From: Holophaga sp.
GTDB lineage: Bacteria > Acidobacteriota > Holophagae > Holophagales > Holophagaceae
Assembly (NCBI GenBank): GCA_030691225.1
Contig: JAUYES010000096.1
Span: 1 to 13,914, forward strand
Length of the DNA stretch: 13,914 bases
Reading direction: 5' to 3'
The position numbers and the translations under genes are program-made. Below the pieces are notes generated by a model. The model had not been told where the DNA came from, did no database searches, and worked only from the letters and a program-made list of their open reading frames with translations. Shown one piece after another: positions 5,748 through 12,421 of the stretch. Every line of letters begins with the position of its first letter. The first letter of the stretch is position 1.

Positions 5748-7383
5748 AAAATTGGATGGTGTTGCCGATGCCGAACTGCCATTTCGATTGCCCCGGCTGC
5801 CGCGCCACCGGGACCGTGACGGTGATGAGAATGACCCGTGCCAGGGAACTCTTCAGGTCGCCCAAACGCAACCCGAAACCAAAATCCGGGTAGATCGGTG
5901 ACCATCCCTTTCCATCCAGCCGGTGCACGGCCCCGGCATCGATAAAGGCCACGTAGCCCACCCGAAACAGCCCCCACCACCGTTGTTCTGTGAAGAGCCG
6001 ATGTTCAACCGAAACCACCCAATGGGCATCCCCAGGATGAATGGCGTTGGGATAGCCGCGCAGTCCCTGAAGACCACCCACGTATTCGAGGTTTTCAGGA
6101 TCGGGGCGATGAAGATAACTCCCGCCAAAGTAGGCAGCCACTTGGTAGGTGGGATTGGCCTGGAAATAGGTGGAGACGTTGCCCTTCACCATCAAGTTTT
6201 CTTTATCGGAGCGCCCCGGCCGAACGCGGACGGTGCCCTGAAAAAGCGTGAGTCGATCCGTAGAATTCGACCACGCATCCGTGAGGTGGAGCTGGGCATA
6301 GCTCCCAGGCCGCGTGGACCCCAATCGGCGCGTGTAGGTTCCAATTTCCAAATCGCCTTCCAAGGCCAGGTTGTAATCCTCGGGCACATCCATGCCTTGA
6401 ATATCCTGAAAGCTTTCGAAGGCTTCTTGCCGATAAGAAAGCGTCATGGCTGGCCCGCGCTGCCGCCGATCATCCAGCAAGGGAGGAATCTCCTTTGTCA
6501 GGGGATCGAGCACCGTCCAGGAGCCATAGCGGCGATCATCCACGTTGAGCGCAACGCCCGCGCGCCAGACCCGATCATCCCGCTGGTGGATGGCCCAAGC
6601 TCCGCCCATGCGAACGGAATTTGCCCAATAGGGGGTTTCAAAAATGGCCTTGCTTTCGTCGTAGATCATCAATTTCGATTTCCGACTCTCGCCACCGATG
6701 GTCGCGGACCACGGGGTAGTAAGGGCGAAGAAGGGGCGTTCCAGAATGAATTTCCGTGCGCTGCCATCGGAAAGTGCTCGGTAATCAGCGCCAAGATTCC
6801 AACGCGTGCCTAGAAATTGGGGATCACGGTACAGAATCTGCGAATCGGTGCGTTCGCGGTCTTTGGATACGCTGAAGCCGATGGTCTTTCCAGTGCCAAG
6901 GAAGTTTTGATCCTGAACGCCAATATCCATGCTGCGCTGGCCACCCACTTGCTCGAAGCTCATTTTCACTTCGATGGTCCAAGCGTCGCGCACCCACACG
7001 TGCGCACGCACCGTGCCATCGCCTTTGGCCTCCGGCAAAATTTTCGCGTCCTTGATGAAATCAAGGGCCCGCAACAACCGTTCGGTTTGATAGATATCGC
7101 GGGCGATCACGCGATCGCCTTCCTTGAAGAGCAAGGCCCGTCGAACCACCAATTCGCGGGTGGGAATATGGAAACGATTGGCAGTTCTTCCCAGCCAATT
7201 GTTATCCACAGGCTTGGAGAGATCGAACACGGTCTGAACGTGGAACACAATCTCTGAGACCGTGGCCTTGCGGGCTTCTAACCCTTTCCATTCCACGGGC
7301 CGACGGAGTGGAGCCTTTGCAGCAGCGCCAACCAGAAGCGCGCATTGTAGTCCCAACACTGCAAGCGATAATCCCAATCTCAT
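5746..7383 (-). CDS. Omp85/BamA-TamA family outer-membrane beta-barrel protein
   Basis: This 545-aa protein is predicted to sit in the outer membrane. A signal peptide covers about residues 1-23 (hydrophobic LGLSLAVLGLQCALLVGAAA). A POTRA-like domain follows at about 42-135 (KEGDRVIARDIYQTERLLRA then VRAHVWVRDAW), and the rest has the alternating pattern of a 16-strand barrel. GLQGLRGYP (437-445) matches the (V/L)RG(F/Y) motif of loop 6 in Omp85 proteins, and the chain ends in Phe (FGIGNTIQF), as outer-membrane strands do. With only one clear POTRA it is smaller than BamA or TamA. Its stop lies inside the Shine-Dalgarno of the permease gene, so it is part of the lipid-transport operon. It could be the outer-membrane partner of the MCE system, an assembly factor, or a lipid-moving barrel; this is inference. 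The ATG has no strong Shine-Dalgarno. Confidence 0.85.
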   Translation of the reverse strand: MRLGLSLAVLGLQCALLVGAAAKAPLRRPVEWKGLEARKATVSEIVFHVQTVFDLSKPVDNNWLGRTANRFHIPTRELVVRRALLFKEGDRVIARDIYQTERLLRALDFIKDAKILPEAKGDGTVRAHVWVRDAWTIEVKMSFEQVGGQRSMDIGVQDQNFLGTGKTIGFSVSKDRERTDSQILYRDPQFLGTRWNLGADYRALSDGSARKFILERPFFALTTPWSATIGGESRKSKLMIYDESKAIFETPYWANSVRMGGAWAIHQRDDRVWRAGVALNVDDRRYGSWTVLDPLTKEIPPLLDDRRQRGPAMTLSYRQEAFESFQDIQGMDVPEDYNLALEGDLEIGTYTRRLGSTRPGSYAQLHLTDAWSNSTDRLTLFQGTVRVRPGRSDKENLMVKGNVSTYFQANPTYQVAAYFGGSYLHRPDPENLEYVGGLQGLRGYPNAIHPGDAHWVVSVEHRLFTEQRWWGLFRVGYVAFIDAGAVHRLDGKGWSPIYPDFGFGLRLGDLKSSLARVILITVTVPVARQPGQSKWQFGIGNTIQF

Positions 7384-7432
7384 GGCTGCATCTCATCAAA
7401 AAGGCACATGGGCAGGACCCCCAAGTCATTCG

Positions 7433-8857
7433 TTAAAGCCAGTACGAAATCAAGCGAGCCATGCGTTCCTTGAATCGCAGACCAAACGAGCGATGTTTCC
7501 ATAGCTCCGGGTCAACGACTTTTGAATCCTGTAAATCTTCCTGAAAGGCGCTTTCCATCTCGCGCCCAAAGGCATCACCCAGCACAACAACATTGACCTC
7601 CTTGTTGTGCAAGAAACTGCGCATATCCAAATTGGCAGAGCCCACCGTGGACCAACTGCCATCGATTACGGCGGTCTTGGCGTGCATCACAGCGGTTTTC
7701 AGTTCGTAAATCTTGATCCCTGCCTTGAGCATCCGCGTGTAGTAGGAACGACCCGCATGAAACACGGCGCCGCTATCCGAAATGCTCGGAAGGATAATTT
7801 TCACATCCACACCCCGCTGGGCGGCATCCATGAGGGCTTTTAGAATTTGTGGATCCGGAACAAAGTAGGCGGCTGTGATGTGAATGGATTTCGTTGCCCC
7901 ACTCATGGCCAGGAAATAGGCCTTGTAGATCTCCAAGTTGTTGCCAGGGCTGCTCCCAAGCACCCGCAGCATTTTTTCGCCAACTGGTGGAAGCACCGGA
8001 AAGTAGTTTCGATCCGGCAGGAGTGCTTCTTCCTGTCGAGCCCAGCTATCCAAAAACATCCATTGCAAGGCCGCCACAGCGGGGCCTTCAACCTGCAGAT
8101 GGGTATCCCGCCACCCAACAGCAGCAGGATTGGGGATCTTGGATCGGAATAGGGAACTTCGGGCATACACCGCGGTTATATTCACGCCTCCGGTGAAGGC
8201 GATCTTGCCATCCACCACCAATATTTTTCGGTGATCGCGATTGTTGATTTGCCAGCGCCCCGGCTGCCGGAATGGGTTGACGGGGTTGTAGGGTAACAAC
8301 CGAATCCCAGCTTCCTGCATCCGATCGAAGAAACCCTGCGGTGTTCCAAGCGTGCCCACGCAATCGTAGATGACCGACACCTGCACGCCACTTTTCTGTT
8401 TGGCGATCAGAAGATCTGCGAAGGCCAGCCCCAAAGGGTCCTGGTCAAAAAGATAGGTTTCCAGATGGATCGTGTCTTCGGCTGCCGCCACAGCGGCCAT
8501 CATGGCTGCGATGGTGCGAGGCCCATCAAAAAGCAGCGTTACCTTGTTGCCCGCTATTAGAGGCCTGCCGGTGGCTGCTTCTTCAAGACCCGCAAGCATC
8601 GAGGCATTGATCTTGGTATGCCCCAAGCGGCGTGCCAGAAGAGCGGTGGCATCGACATCGCTGAGTCGACCCTTGTGGTTGACCACACTTGGAACGGTCG
8701 CCGGAGTGAGCCCTGGTTTTGGAAATACCAACGTGGGCAAGCGCGTGCACGCTGTGGCAAGTAGGCAGCCGAGCATTACCAAAATAGGAAAAATAGTAAC
8801 GACCTGGCTTGCGCCACGCCTTCCCCCCTTCGAGTAAAAAAACGCCCAACGCCCCAC
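7433..8857 (-). CDS. Phospholipase D-family protein, cardiolipin synthase-like
   Basis: This probably catalyses phosphatidyl transfer or hydrolysis (cardiolipin synthase or phospholipase D activity) at the membrane. It has 474 aa with two HxKxxxxD motifs, one per half: HRKILVVD (His209, Lys211, Asp216) followed by GGVNI, and HAKTAVID (His392, Lys394, Asp399) followed by GSANLDMRS. Both catalytic halves look intact. A hydrophobic N-terminal stretch (about 18-36) ends in LLATAC (Cys37). This could be a lipobox, though the -3 residue is Ala rather than Leu, so it may instead be a plain membrane anchor. I chose the GTG at 8857-8855 because AAGGAG lies 5 nt upstream. The longer frame, starting at 8914, would translate through a 12-bp hairpin. 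The gene leads the lipid operon, with 49 nt to the Omp85 gene. The ClsB/ClsC type is the closest resemblance. Confidence 0.87.
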   Translation of the reverse strand: MGRWAFFYSKGGRRGASQVVTIFPILVMLGCLLATACTRLPTLVFPKPGLTPATVPSVVNHKGRLSDVDATALLARRLGHTKINASMLAGLEEAATGRPLIAGNKVTLLFDGPRTIAAMMAAVAAAEDTIHLETYLFDQDPLGLAFADLLIAKQKSGVQVSVIYDCVGTLGTPQGFFDRMQEAGIRLLPYNPVNPFRQPGRWQINNRDHRKILVVDGKIAFTGGVNITAVYARSSLFRSKIPNPAAVGWRDTHLQVEGPAVAALQWMFLDSWARQEEALLPDRNYFPVLPPVGEKMLRVLGSSPGNNLEIYKAYFLAMSGATKSIHITAAYFVPDPQILKALMDAAQRGVDVKIILPSISDSGAVFHAGRSYYTRMLKAGIKIYELKTAVMHAKTAVIDGSWSTVGSANLDMRSFLHNKEVNVVVLGDAFGREMESAFQEDLQDSKVVDPELWKHRSFGLRFKERMARLISYWL

Positions 8858-8880
8858 TTCAGCTCCTTTTCCAACATATA

Positions 8881-8907
8881 GGCGAGCCCCAACGCTTGGG
8901 GCTCGCC
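8881..8907 (-). terminator. Strong hairpin between PRC-barrel and PLD genes
   Basis: A perfect 12-bp stem pairs GGCGAGCCCCAA (8881-8892) with TTGGGGCTCGCC (8896-8907), with a 3-nt loop. It lies 67 nt after the PRC-barrel stop and 23 nt before the PLD GTG. It is GC-rich like an intrinsic terminator, but on the - strand it is followed by TATATGTTGG rather than a T-run. Either it ends the stress operon poorly, or it is a structural element in the leader of the PLD mRNA. Confidence 0.55.
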
Positions 8908-8974
8908 ACACCACTTCTAGTTGTAACGGCCAACGTGCAGCAGCCCGTTTGTGACTTTAGAATTATCCTGAACG

Positions 8975-9343
8975 CTATTCCCAGTAAGGTACACGACCGT
9001 AATAGCCGTAGACATCGCGATTCCAACGTTCATCGGACATCAATGGCCAGTTGTTGGCATCAAAGCCTGGTGCTTCTTTCAGCCGCTCCAGGGCAACATC
9101 CAGCACGTATTCGTTTTCAGCCACGTTGTATTCGAAGGCACTGTAGGGAATCGCAAACAACTTTTCGCCCATCGTCATGAAACCGCCGAAGGTTACGACA
9201 ACATAAGCAACTCTGCCCGTTCTAGGGTCGAGCACGACTTCCTTCACACTGCCTAGGCTGTCACCCAGAGAATTCACAACATTGGTGCCAATGATGCTGG
9301 AAGCTTTTACTGGGGCATTTGAAAACATGGAAAGTGCGGTCAT
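8975..9343 (-). CDS. PRC-barrel domain protein
   Basis: This is a small soluble protein of 122 aa. The PRC-barrel fold lies at about residues 14-88 (SSIIGTNVVNSLGDSLGSVK, then RTGRVAYVVVTFGG, then KLFAIPYSAF). In this family the domain takes part in RNA processing (RimM) or photosynthetic reaction centres, but many stand-alone stress-associated copies have no known function. The C-terminus (about 95-122) is rich in Trp, Tyr and Asp (DERWNRDVYGYYGRVPYWE) and is not part of the barrel. There is no signal peptide. The ATG has GGAG 6 nt upstream. It follows the OmpA gene by 30 nt, so they are probably cotranscribed, and it lies in a series of stress-type genes. The domain call is good; the cellular role is unknown. 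Confidence 0.85.
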   Translation of the reverse strand: MTALSMFSNAPVKASSIIGTNVVNSLGDSLGSVKEVVLDPRTGRVAYVVVTFGGFMTMGEKLFAIPYSAFEYNVAENEYVLDVALERLKEAPGFDANNWPLMSDERWNRDVYGYYGRVPYWE

Positions 9344-9373
9344 GGGGTTCTCCGAAATTTAGGTTAAGAAATG

Positions 9374-10831
9374 TCAGATTCCTGCGTCTTTGGGGGGCAT
9401 TAGACCTTCGCCCGACACCACCAGTTCCACTCGGCGGTTTTCTTGCCGACCGGCTTCGGTTTCATTGGAAGCAATGGGATTTTCTTTTCCGAAGCCTTTA
9501 TGGGTGATGGACCCGGAGGGAACACCCTGGCTCACAAGAAAGTCCATGGTGTTGCGGGCTCTTTCTTCCGATAGACGCTGATTGAGCTCATCACCACCGT
9601 TACTATCCGTATAGCCATCGGCTTCAATTTTCAGCCCTTTATGGGTAGAGAGAATGCCCGCAATCTTGGCTAGTTTCTCCCGTGCCGGTGGCAGAAGCAC
9701 GGCCTTTCCATTCTGGAACAGCACGCCCGACATGTTCACAATCAAACCCCTGGCCGTGGCTCGGGTTTGAAGGATGCCATTTAGCTGCACCATCAATTTT
9801 GTTCGAATGTCTTCGTTCTTGGTGCGCAGGTCATCATTGGTGGAGCGCAAGCTTTCGTTTCGATCGCGCAGACCTTCATTCTCAGTAGCTGCGCGCTCCG
9901 TTTCCTTGAGCGCCAATTTTTCGGCTGCAACCGCTGCGGCAACCTGTCGCTTGGCTTCGTCCAACTTAACTTGGGCGGTATTGCGCTCCATGGTGATGCG
10001 CTCGGCTTCTTGTTTCTGAACCGATATCAGTCGAGCATCTTCTGCCCGCTGAACGGATTCACGCGCCATCATGAGCCGGGTCTTTTTGCTGCCCTTGTCA
10101 TTCTCGGCCAACCTCAAATAGTTCTGAGCTTTTCCATAGGCCTCCGGAGCAAAATCAGCGGCTCCCGTGGCCCGTGCAATGCGAACGGCGTTGCGAGCCT
10201 GGAATACCACAAAGGGTGTTTTCTTATCCATGGAGATGGGCTCCATGGCTTCTAAATTCAAGGTGTATTGGCCTCGTTTCAGCAATTCGTATTTGGCATC
10301 GATGAGTTCGACCTTGCCAATGGCCATTGGCCCAATCGCGTTTTCCATGACCACCACATCGCTTGGCTGGCTCACGGCAAAATAGGGCTCGGCGGTTACC
10401 ACCAGACCAAAGGTCTGAAGCGCAACGATTGCCTTGAGTTCGCCTTCGCCATTCTTGAGAAGGACTTCCCCTAGATTCGTGGCACGGCCTTCAGGAGAAA
10501 TTCCCCACATGACATAGGTCAGAAACTCACCACCGAAGGTGGAAGCGGCAGACAATTTCTTAAATTTGGCAGTGATATGGATACCACCGTCTTTACTCTT
10601 AACGGCAGCCACCCCTTCAGAATGAGGGCTTAGCACCGTGCCTTTGAGATCAATCTTGGTGGACGATTTCAGGTTTCGGTAATTGATGGCCTTGGCCGAA
10701 CCTTGCACCACGGTCACACGGTATAAGGGCACCGTTTCCTGAGTGAGGGCGATGTCTTTAGCGTCAAGAGGAAGCTGGCCCTGCATCACCAAGATGGCCA
10801 TGGCCATCGGCATCGATTTCCAAAAATTCAT
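9374..10831 (-). CDS. OmpA-family protein with coiled coil (peptidoglycan-binding)
   Basis: This predicted envelope protein has 485 aa. A weakly hydrophobic N-terminus (about 8-24) can serve as a signal peptide. The first 200 residues are beta-rich and unfamiliar. About 220-275 is helical, with AYGKAQNYLRLAENDKGSKK resembling the DUF4398 helical repeat seen before OmpA domains. About 275-350 is a long coiled coil rich in Lys, Glu and Arg. The OmpA C-terminal domain covers about 363-472, with GVLFQNGKAVLLP, ADGYTDSNGG and LNQRLSEERARNTMDFL, which bind the peptidoglycan stem peptide in this family. The ATG at 10831 was chosen because AAGGAG lies 5 nt upstream; the in-frame GTG at 10837 would overlap that site. 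The gene sits between YtxH-like and PRC-barrel genes. It may tether the outer layers to the cell wall with the coiled coil as spacer. Confidence 0.9.
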   Translation of the reverse strand: MNFWKSMPMAMAILVMQGQLPLDAKDIALTQETVPLYRVTVVQGSAKAINYRNLKSSTKIDLKGTVLSPHSEGVAAVKSKDGGIHITAKFKKLSAASTFGGEFLTYVMWGISPEGRATNLGEVLLKNGEGELKAIVALQTFGLVVTAEPYFAVSQPSDVVVMENAIGPMAIGKVELIDAKYELLKRGQYTLNLEAMEPISMDKKTPFVVFQARNAVRIARATGAADFAPEAYGKAQNYLRLAENDKGSKKTRLMMARESVQRAEDARLISVQKQEAERITMERNTAQVKLDEAKRQVAAAVAAEKLALKETERAATENEGLRDRNESLRSTNDDLRTKNEDIRTKLMVQLNGILQTRATARGLIVNMSGVLFQNGKAVLLPPAREKLAKIAGILSTHKGLKIEADGYTDSNGGDELNQRLSEERARNTMDFLVSQGVPSGSITHKGFGKENPIASNETEAGRQENRRVELVVSGEGLMPPKDAGI

Positions 10832-10876
10832 TGTCACTCCTTTCAGAAGCGAGACGGGAACTTGGAAGGGAAAGAA

Positions 10877-11155
10877 TCAACCTTTCAAATCCTTCGCGGC
10901 ATCCGAAAACCCGCGCTGAATATCGCCCGCAGCGAGGCTGGTGCGTTCCTTCAAGTCGTCCCAATTTTCGGTGGCTTCATCCGCGTACTGTCCGACCTTG
11001 CGCTTAGCACGACGGGCAGCATCGCGCAGGTCCCCTCGGAGTTCAGGGCCAGTCTTGGGAGTCGTTAGGGCTACAACTACCGCACCGACGGCCGCACCGG
11101 CGAGAAAGGTCATCATAATCGTGCCAAGGTTGCTGGAATTAGTCTCTTGGGTCAT
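10877..11155 (-). CDS. YtxH-like small membrane protein
   Basis: This protein has 92 aa. A membrane helix near the N-terminus (about 10-30, GTIMMTFLAGAAVGAVVVAL) is followed by the YtxH hallmark TPKTGPELRGDLRDAARRAK (32-51) and a charged amphipathic helix to the end. YtxH-type proteins are common in general-stress regulons, but no biochemical function is established. The start codon overlaps the stop of the DUF948-like gene as ATGA, with GAGGAG 8 nt upstream, so the two are translated together and the products may interact in the membrane. The C-terminus is short compared with many YtxH proteins. Confidence 0.85.
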   Translation of the reverse strand: MTQETNSSNLGTIMMTFLAGAAVGAVVVALTTPKTGPELRGDLRDAARRAKRKVGQYADEATENWDDLKERTSLAAGDIQRGFSDAAKDLKG

Positions 11156-11550
11156 AACTGGTGCTCCTCGTAGCTTGGTTTTTTACGGTTCTTGAAGAAA
11201 GCCAGCACGGCGCTGATTCCTCCAATAATTCCCCCGAGATTTCGGGAGGCAGAGTCGAAGGTTGAGCTGAATTTGGCGTGAAAATTTTTGGCCGTGCGAC
11301 CCATGTCGCCCATCAGCTGCACAAAGCCCATAAGCTCGTCCAGATACAGTTGAAAAGAGCCGGCAAGGTGATCCATGCGAAGGCGAGAAGCGTGCACATC
11401 CTCAGCGATTTGGGCAAGATCCCTTTTGGACGACTGCAAGAAAGCCTCTATACCCTGCGCCGTTCTCCGTAGCTGAAATAGAAGGGGCAGAATGCCTATT
11501 GCAAGAAGAATCAGGACCACGATGAGCGTGATTTCAAGGGCTTTCGGCAT
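11152..11550 (-). CDS. DUF948-like membrane protein
   Basis: This protein has 132 aa. One membrane helix at about residues 6-26 (EITLIVVLILLAIGILPLLF) is followed by LRRTAQGIEAFLQSSKRDL. That pattern, a helix and then an amphipathic coiled coil with spaced leucines, is typical of DUF948 proteins. A second, weaker hydrophobic stretch lies at about 105-121 (GGIIGGISAVLAFF). In Firmicutes DUF948 and YtxH genes also occur side by side in stress operons, which matches the ATGA overlap here. GGAG precedes the ATG by 5 nt. Function is unknown. The N-terminal half has a clear truncated copy further upstream (11820-12077). Confidence 0.8.
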   Translation of the reverse strand: MPKALEITLIVVLILLAIGILPLLFQLRRTAQGIEAFLQSSKRDLAQIAEDVHASRLRMDHLAGSFQLYLDELMGFVQLMGDMGRTAKNFHAKFSSTFDSASRNLGGIIGGISAVLAFFKNRKKPSYEEHQL

Positions 11551-11819
11551 AACGGCTCCGGGAATAAATTAAATACCTGGCAAGGACTCGACACTGTTTC
11601 GACAAGCAGGTTTAGCCTCAACACGGCCAGTAGATCTCTGTGTCCGTGGGTCCCTCGGAAAGGTCAGGTGCTACGGATTCTGGACCACCCATACATTCGA
11701 CTTCCCCTGCTAATGCGAGCCTCACACCGTCATCTGAATTGTTCGAACCCAGGAAACCAGGAACGAGGCCTTCTCGATGTGATCGGAGTTGAGTCATGGC
11801 GAGCCTGTGGGTTGGCGAA
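11551..11819 (-). other. Gap between the two DUF948-like copies, probably decayed coding sequence
   Basis: There are 269 bp between the truncated copy and the intact DUF948-like gene. A frame continuing to 11618 exists, but it has no Shine-Dalgarno, no family resemblance and uneven composition. I saw no promoter with good -35 and -10 boxes and no strong hairpin. An AT-rich patch (ATTTAATTTATT, 11566-11577 on the - strand) just before the DUF948-like Shine-Dalgarno is the only place that looks promoter-like, and it is weak. Confidence 0.4.
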
Positions 11820-12077
11820 TCAGGTTGAATGGCTGGCTCGGCGATTTTCCATCTCGGGATAGGGCGCACCCGAATGATGACGATCACGAGCCGAAGTTGT
11901 GCGGGAGCGAAGACTCGAGCCAACCACATCTGCGAACCTTGGATGATCTTTCCGAATCGAGAGAAGGAAGGCATCCACGCCCTTGGCAGTGCGGCGGAGT
12001 TGAGCGAGCAGGGCCATGATTCCGATCGTGAACGTGATCAAAACCACGATGAGCGTCAACTCGAGTGCAGTTTGCAT
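11820..12077 (-). pseudogene. Truncated copy of the DUF948-like gene
   Basis: This 85-codon frame starts at an ATG with GGAG 6 nt upstream. Its first 44 residues match the intact DUF948-like protein at 28 of 44 positions, including TLIVVLI and QLRRTA, so it is a paralogue or duplicate. After residue 44 (IRKDH) the similarity stops and the rest (for example RSRTTSARDRHHSGAPYPEM) looks like out-of-frame or unrelated sequence with no amphipathic pattern. Simple single-base shifts do not restore the DUF948 pattern over any length, so a deletion or replacement of the 3' part is more likely than one frameshift. It may still make a short membrane peptide, because start, ribosome site and helix are intact. 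Confidence 0.6.
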
Positions 12078-12097
12078 GGTGGACTCCGAGCGAGACT

Positions 12098-12202
12098 TTA
12101 ATCTTCTTGATGGGACCGAAGCATCCAAAGGCCCTTGTCCATGGCGCGGCTTACCGAGGGATCAAACATTTCGTGGTCAGACTTTCCATGGTGCTTGCTC
12201 AT
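12098..12202 (-). CDS. Possible 34-aa protein, unknown
   Basis: This short frame begins MSKHHGKSDHEMFDPSVSRA and ends in RSHQED. It lies 10 nt after the Lmo0937-like stop and 20 nt before the truncated DUF948 copy, tightly packed in the series. AGGGG lies 7 nt before the ATG, with bases of the upstream stop in front of it. It has no membrane helix, is rich in His, Met and charged residues, and contains one Trp. The packing and ribosome site favour a real gene, but the length is small enough for chance. I do not recognise a family. Confidence 0.4.
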   Translation of the reverse strand: MSKHHGKSDHEMFDPSVSRAMDKGLWMLRSHQED

Positions 12203-12212
12203 TGGATTTCCC

Positions 12213-12362
12213 CTAAATGACTCGTCGGCCCTGGATGATTCGAATGAGCACAACAACGATGGCGATCACCAGCAGGATGTGGACAAAGCCACCCATGGTC
12301 GTGGCGGTGATGAGCCCGACCGCCCAAAGAACAATCAACACAATAGCGATGGTCCATAACAT
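12213..12362 (-). CDS. Lmo0937-family small membrane protein
   Basis: This 49-aa protein consists of two membrane helices joined by a short Gly turn. It starts MLWTIAIVLIVLWAVGL, continues with TTMGGFVHILLVIAIVVVLI and ends in RIIQGRRVI. This matches the conserved Lmo0937 pattern (MLWT, then GGFxHILLVIAIVVxLIR, then a basic tail) and the family's usual 45-55 aa. The family is widespread and usually stress-associated, with unknown function. AAGGAG lies 6 nt before the ATG, the best ribosome site in this part of the series. It lies 59 nt after the BON gene, from which it is separated by a hairpin (12376-12403). Confidence 0.9.
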   Translation of the reverse strand: MLWTIAIVLIVLWAVGLITATTMGGFVHILLVIAIVVVLIRIIQGRRVI

Positions 12363-12375
12363 AGCGTTCTCCTTG

Positions 12376-12403
12376 GCATCGACCGGCGTTCTCCGGTCGA
12401 TGC
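12376..12403 (-). promoter_or_regulatory. Intercistronic hairpin beside the Lmo0937 ribosome site
   Basis: Perfect 11-bp arms GCATCGACCGG (12376-12386) and CCGGTCGATGC (12393-12403) enclose a 6-nt loop. On the - strand the stem ends 1 nt before the AAGGAG (12369-12374) of the small gene. There is no T-run, so termination is unlikely. It may stabilise the upstream BON message or tune access to the ribosome site. Confidence 0.55.
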
Positions 12404-12421
12404 TCGATGGGTCAAAAGGGA

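Noticed and set aside
5923..6813. 296-codon frame on the + strand
   Set aside because: Antisense of the Omp85 gene; no ribosome site or family pattern, while the - strand frame has signal peptide, barrel motifs and terminal Phe.
8858..8914. Longer N-terminus for the PLD protein starting at 8914
   Set aside because: It would translate a 12-bp hairpin, lacks a ribosome site, and the GTG at 8857 has AAGGAG at correct spacing.
10832..10837. GTG start two codons upstream for the OmpA protein
   Set aside because: The GTG overlaps the AAGGAG that serves the ATG at 10831.
11618..11974. 118-codon frame on the - strand
   Set aside because: No ribosome site, no recognisable domain, and it overlaps the truncated DUF948 copy in another frame; probably chance opening in decayed sequence.
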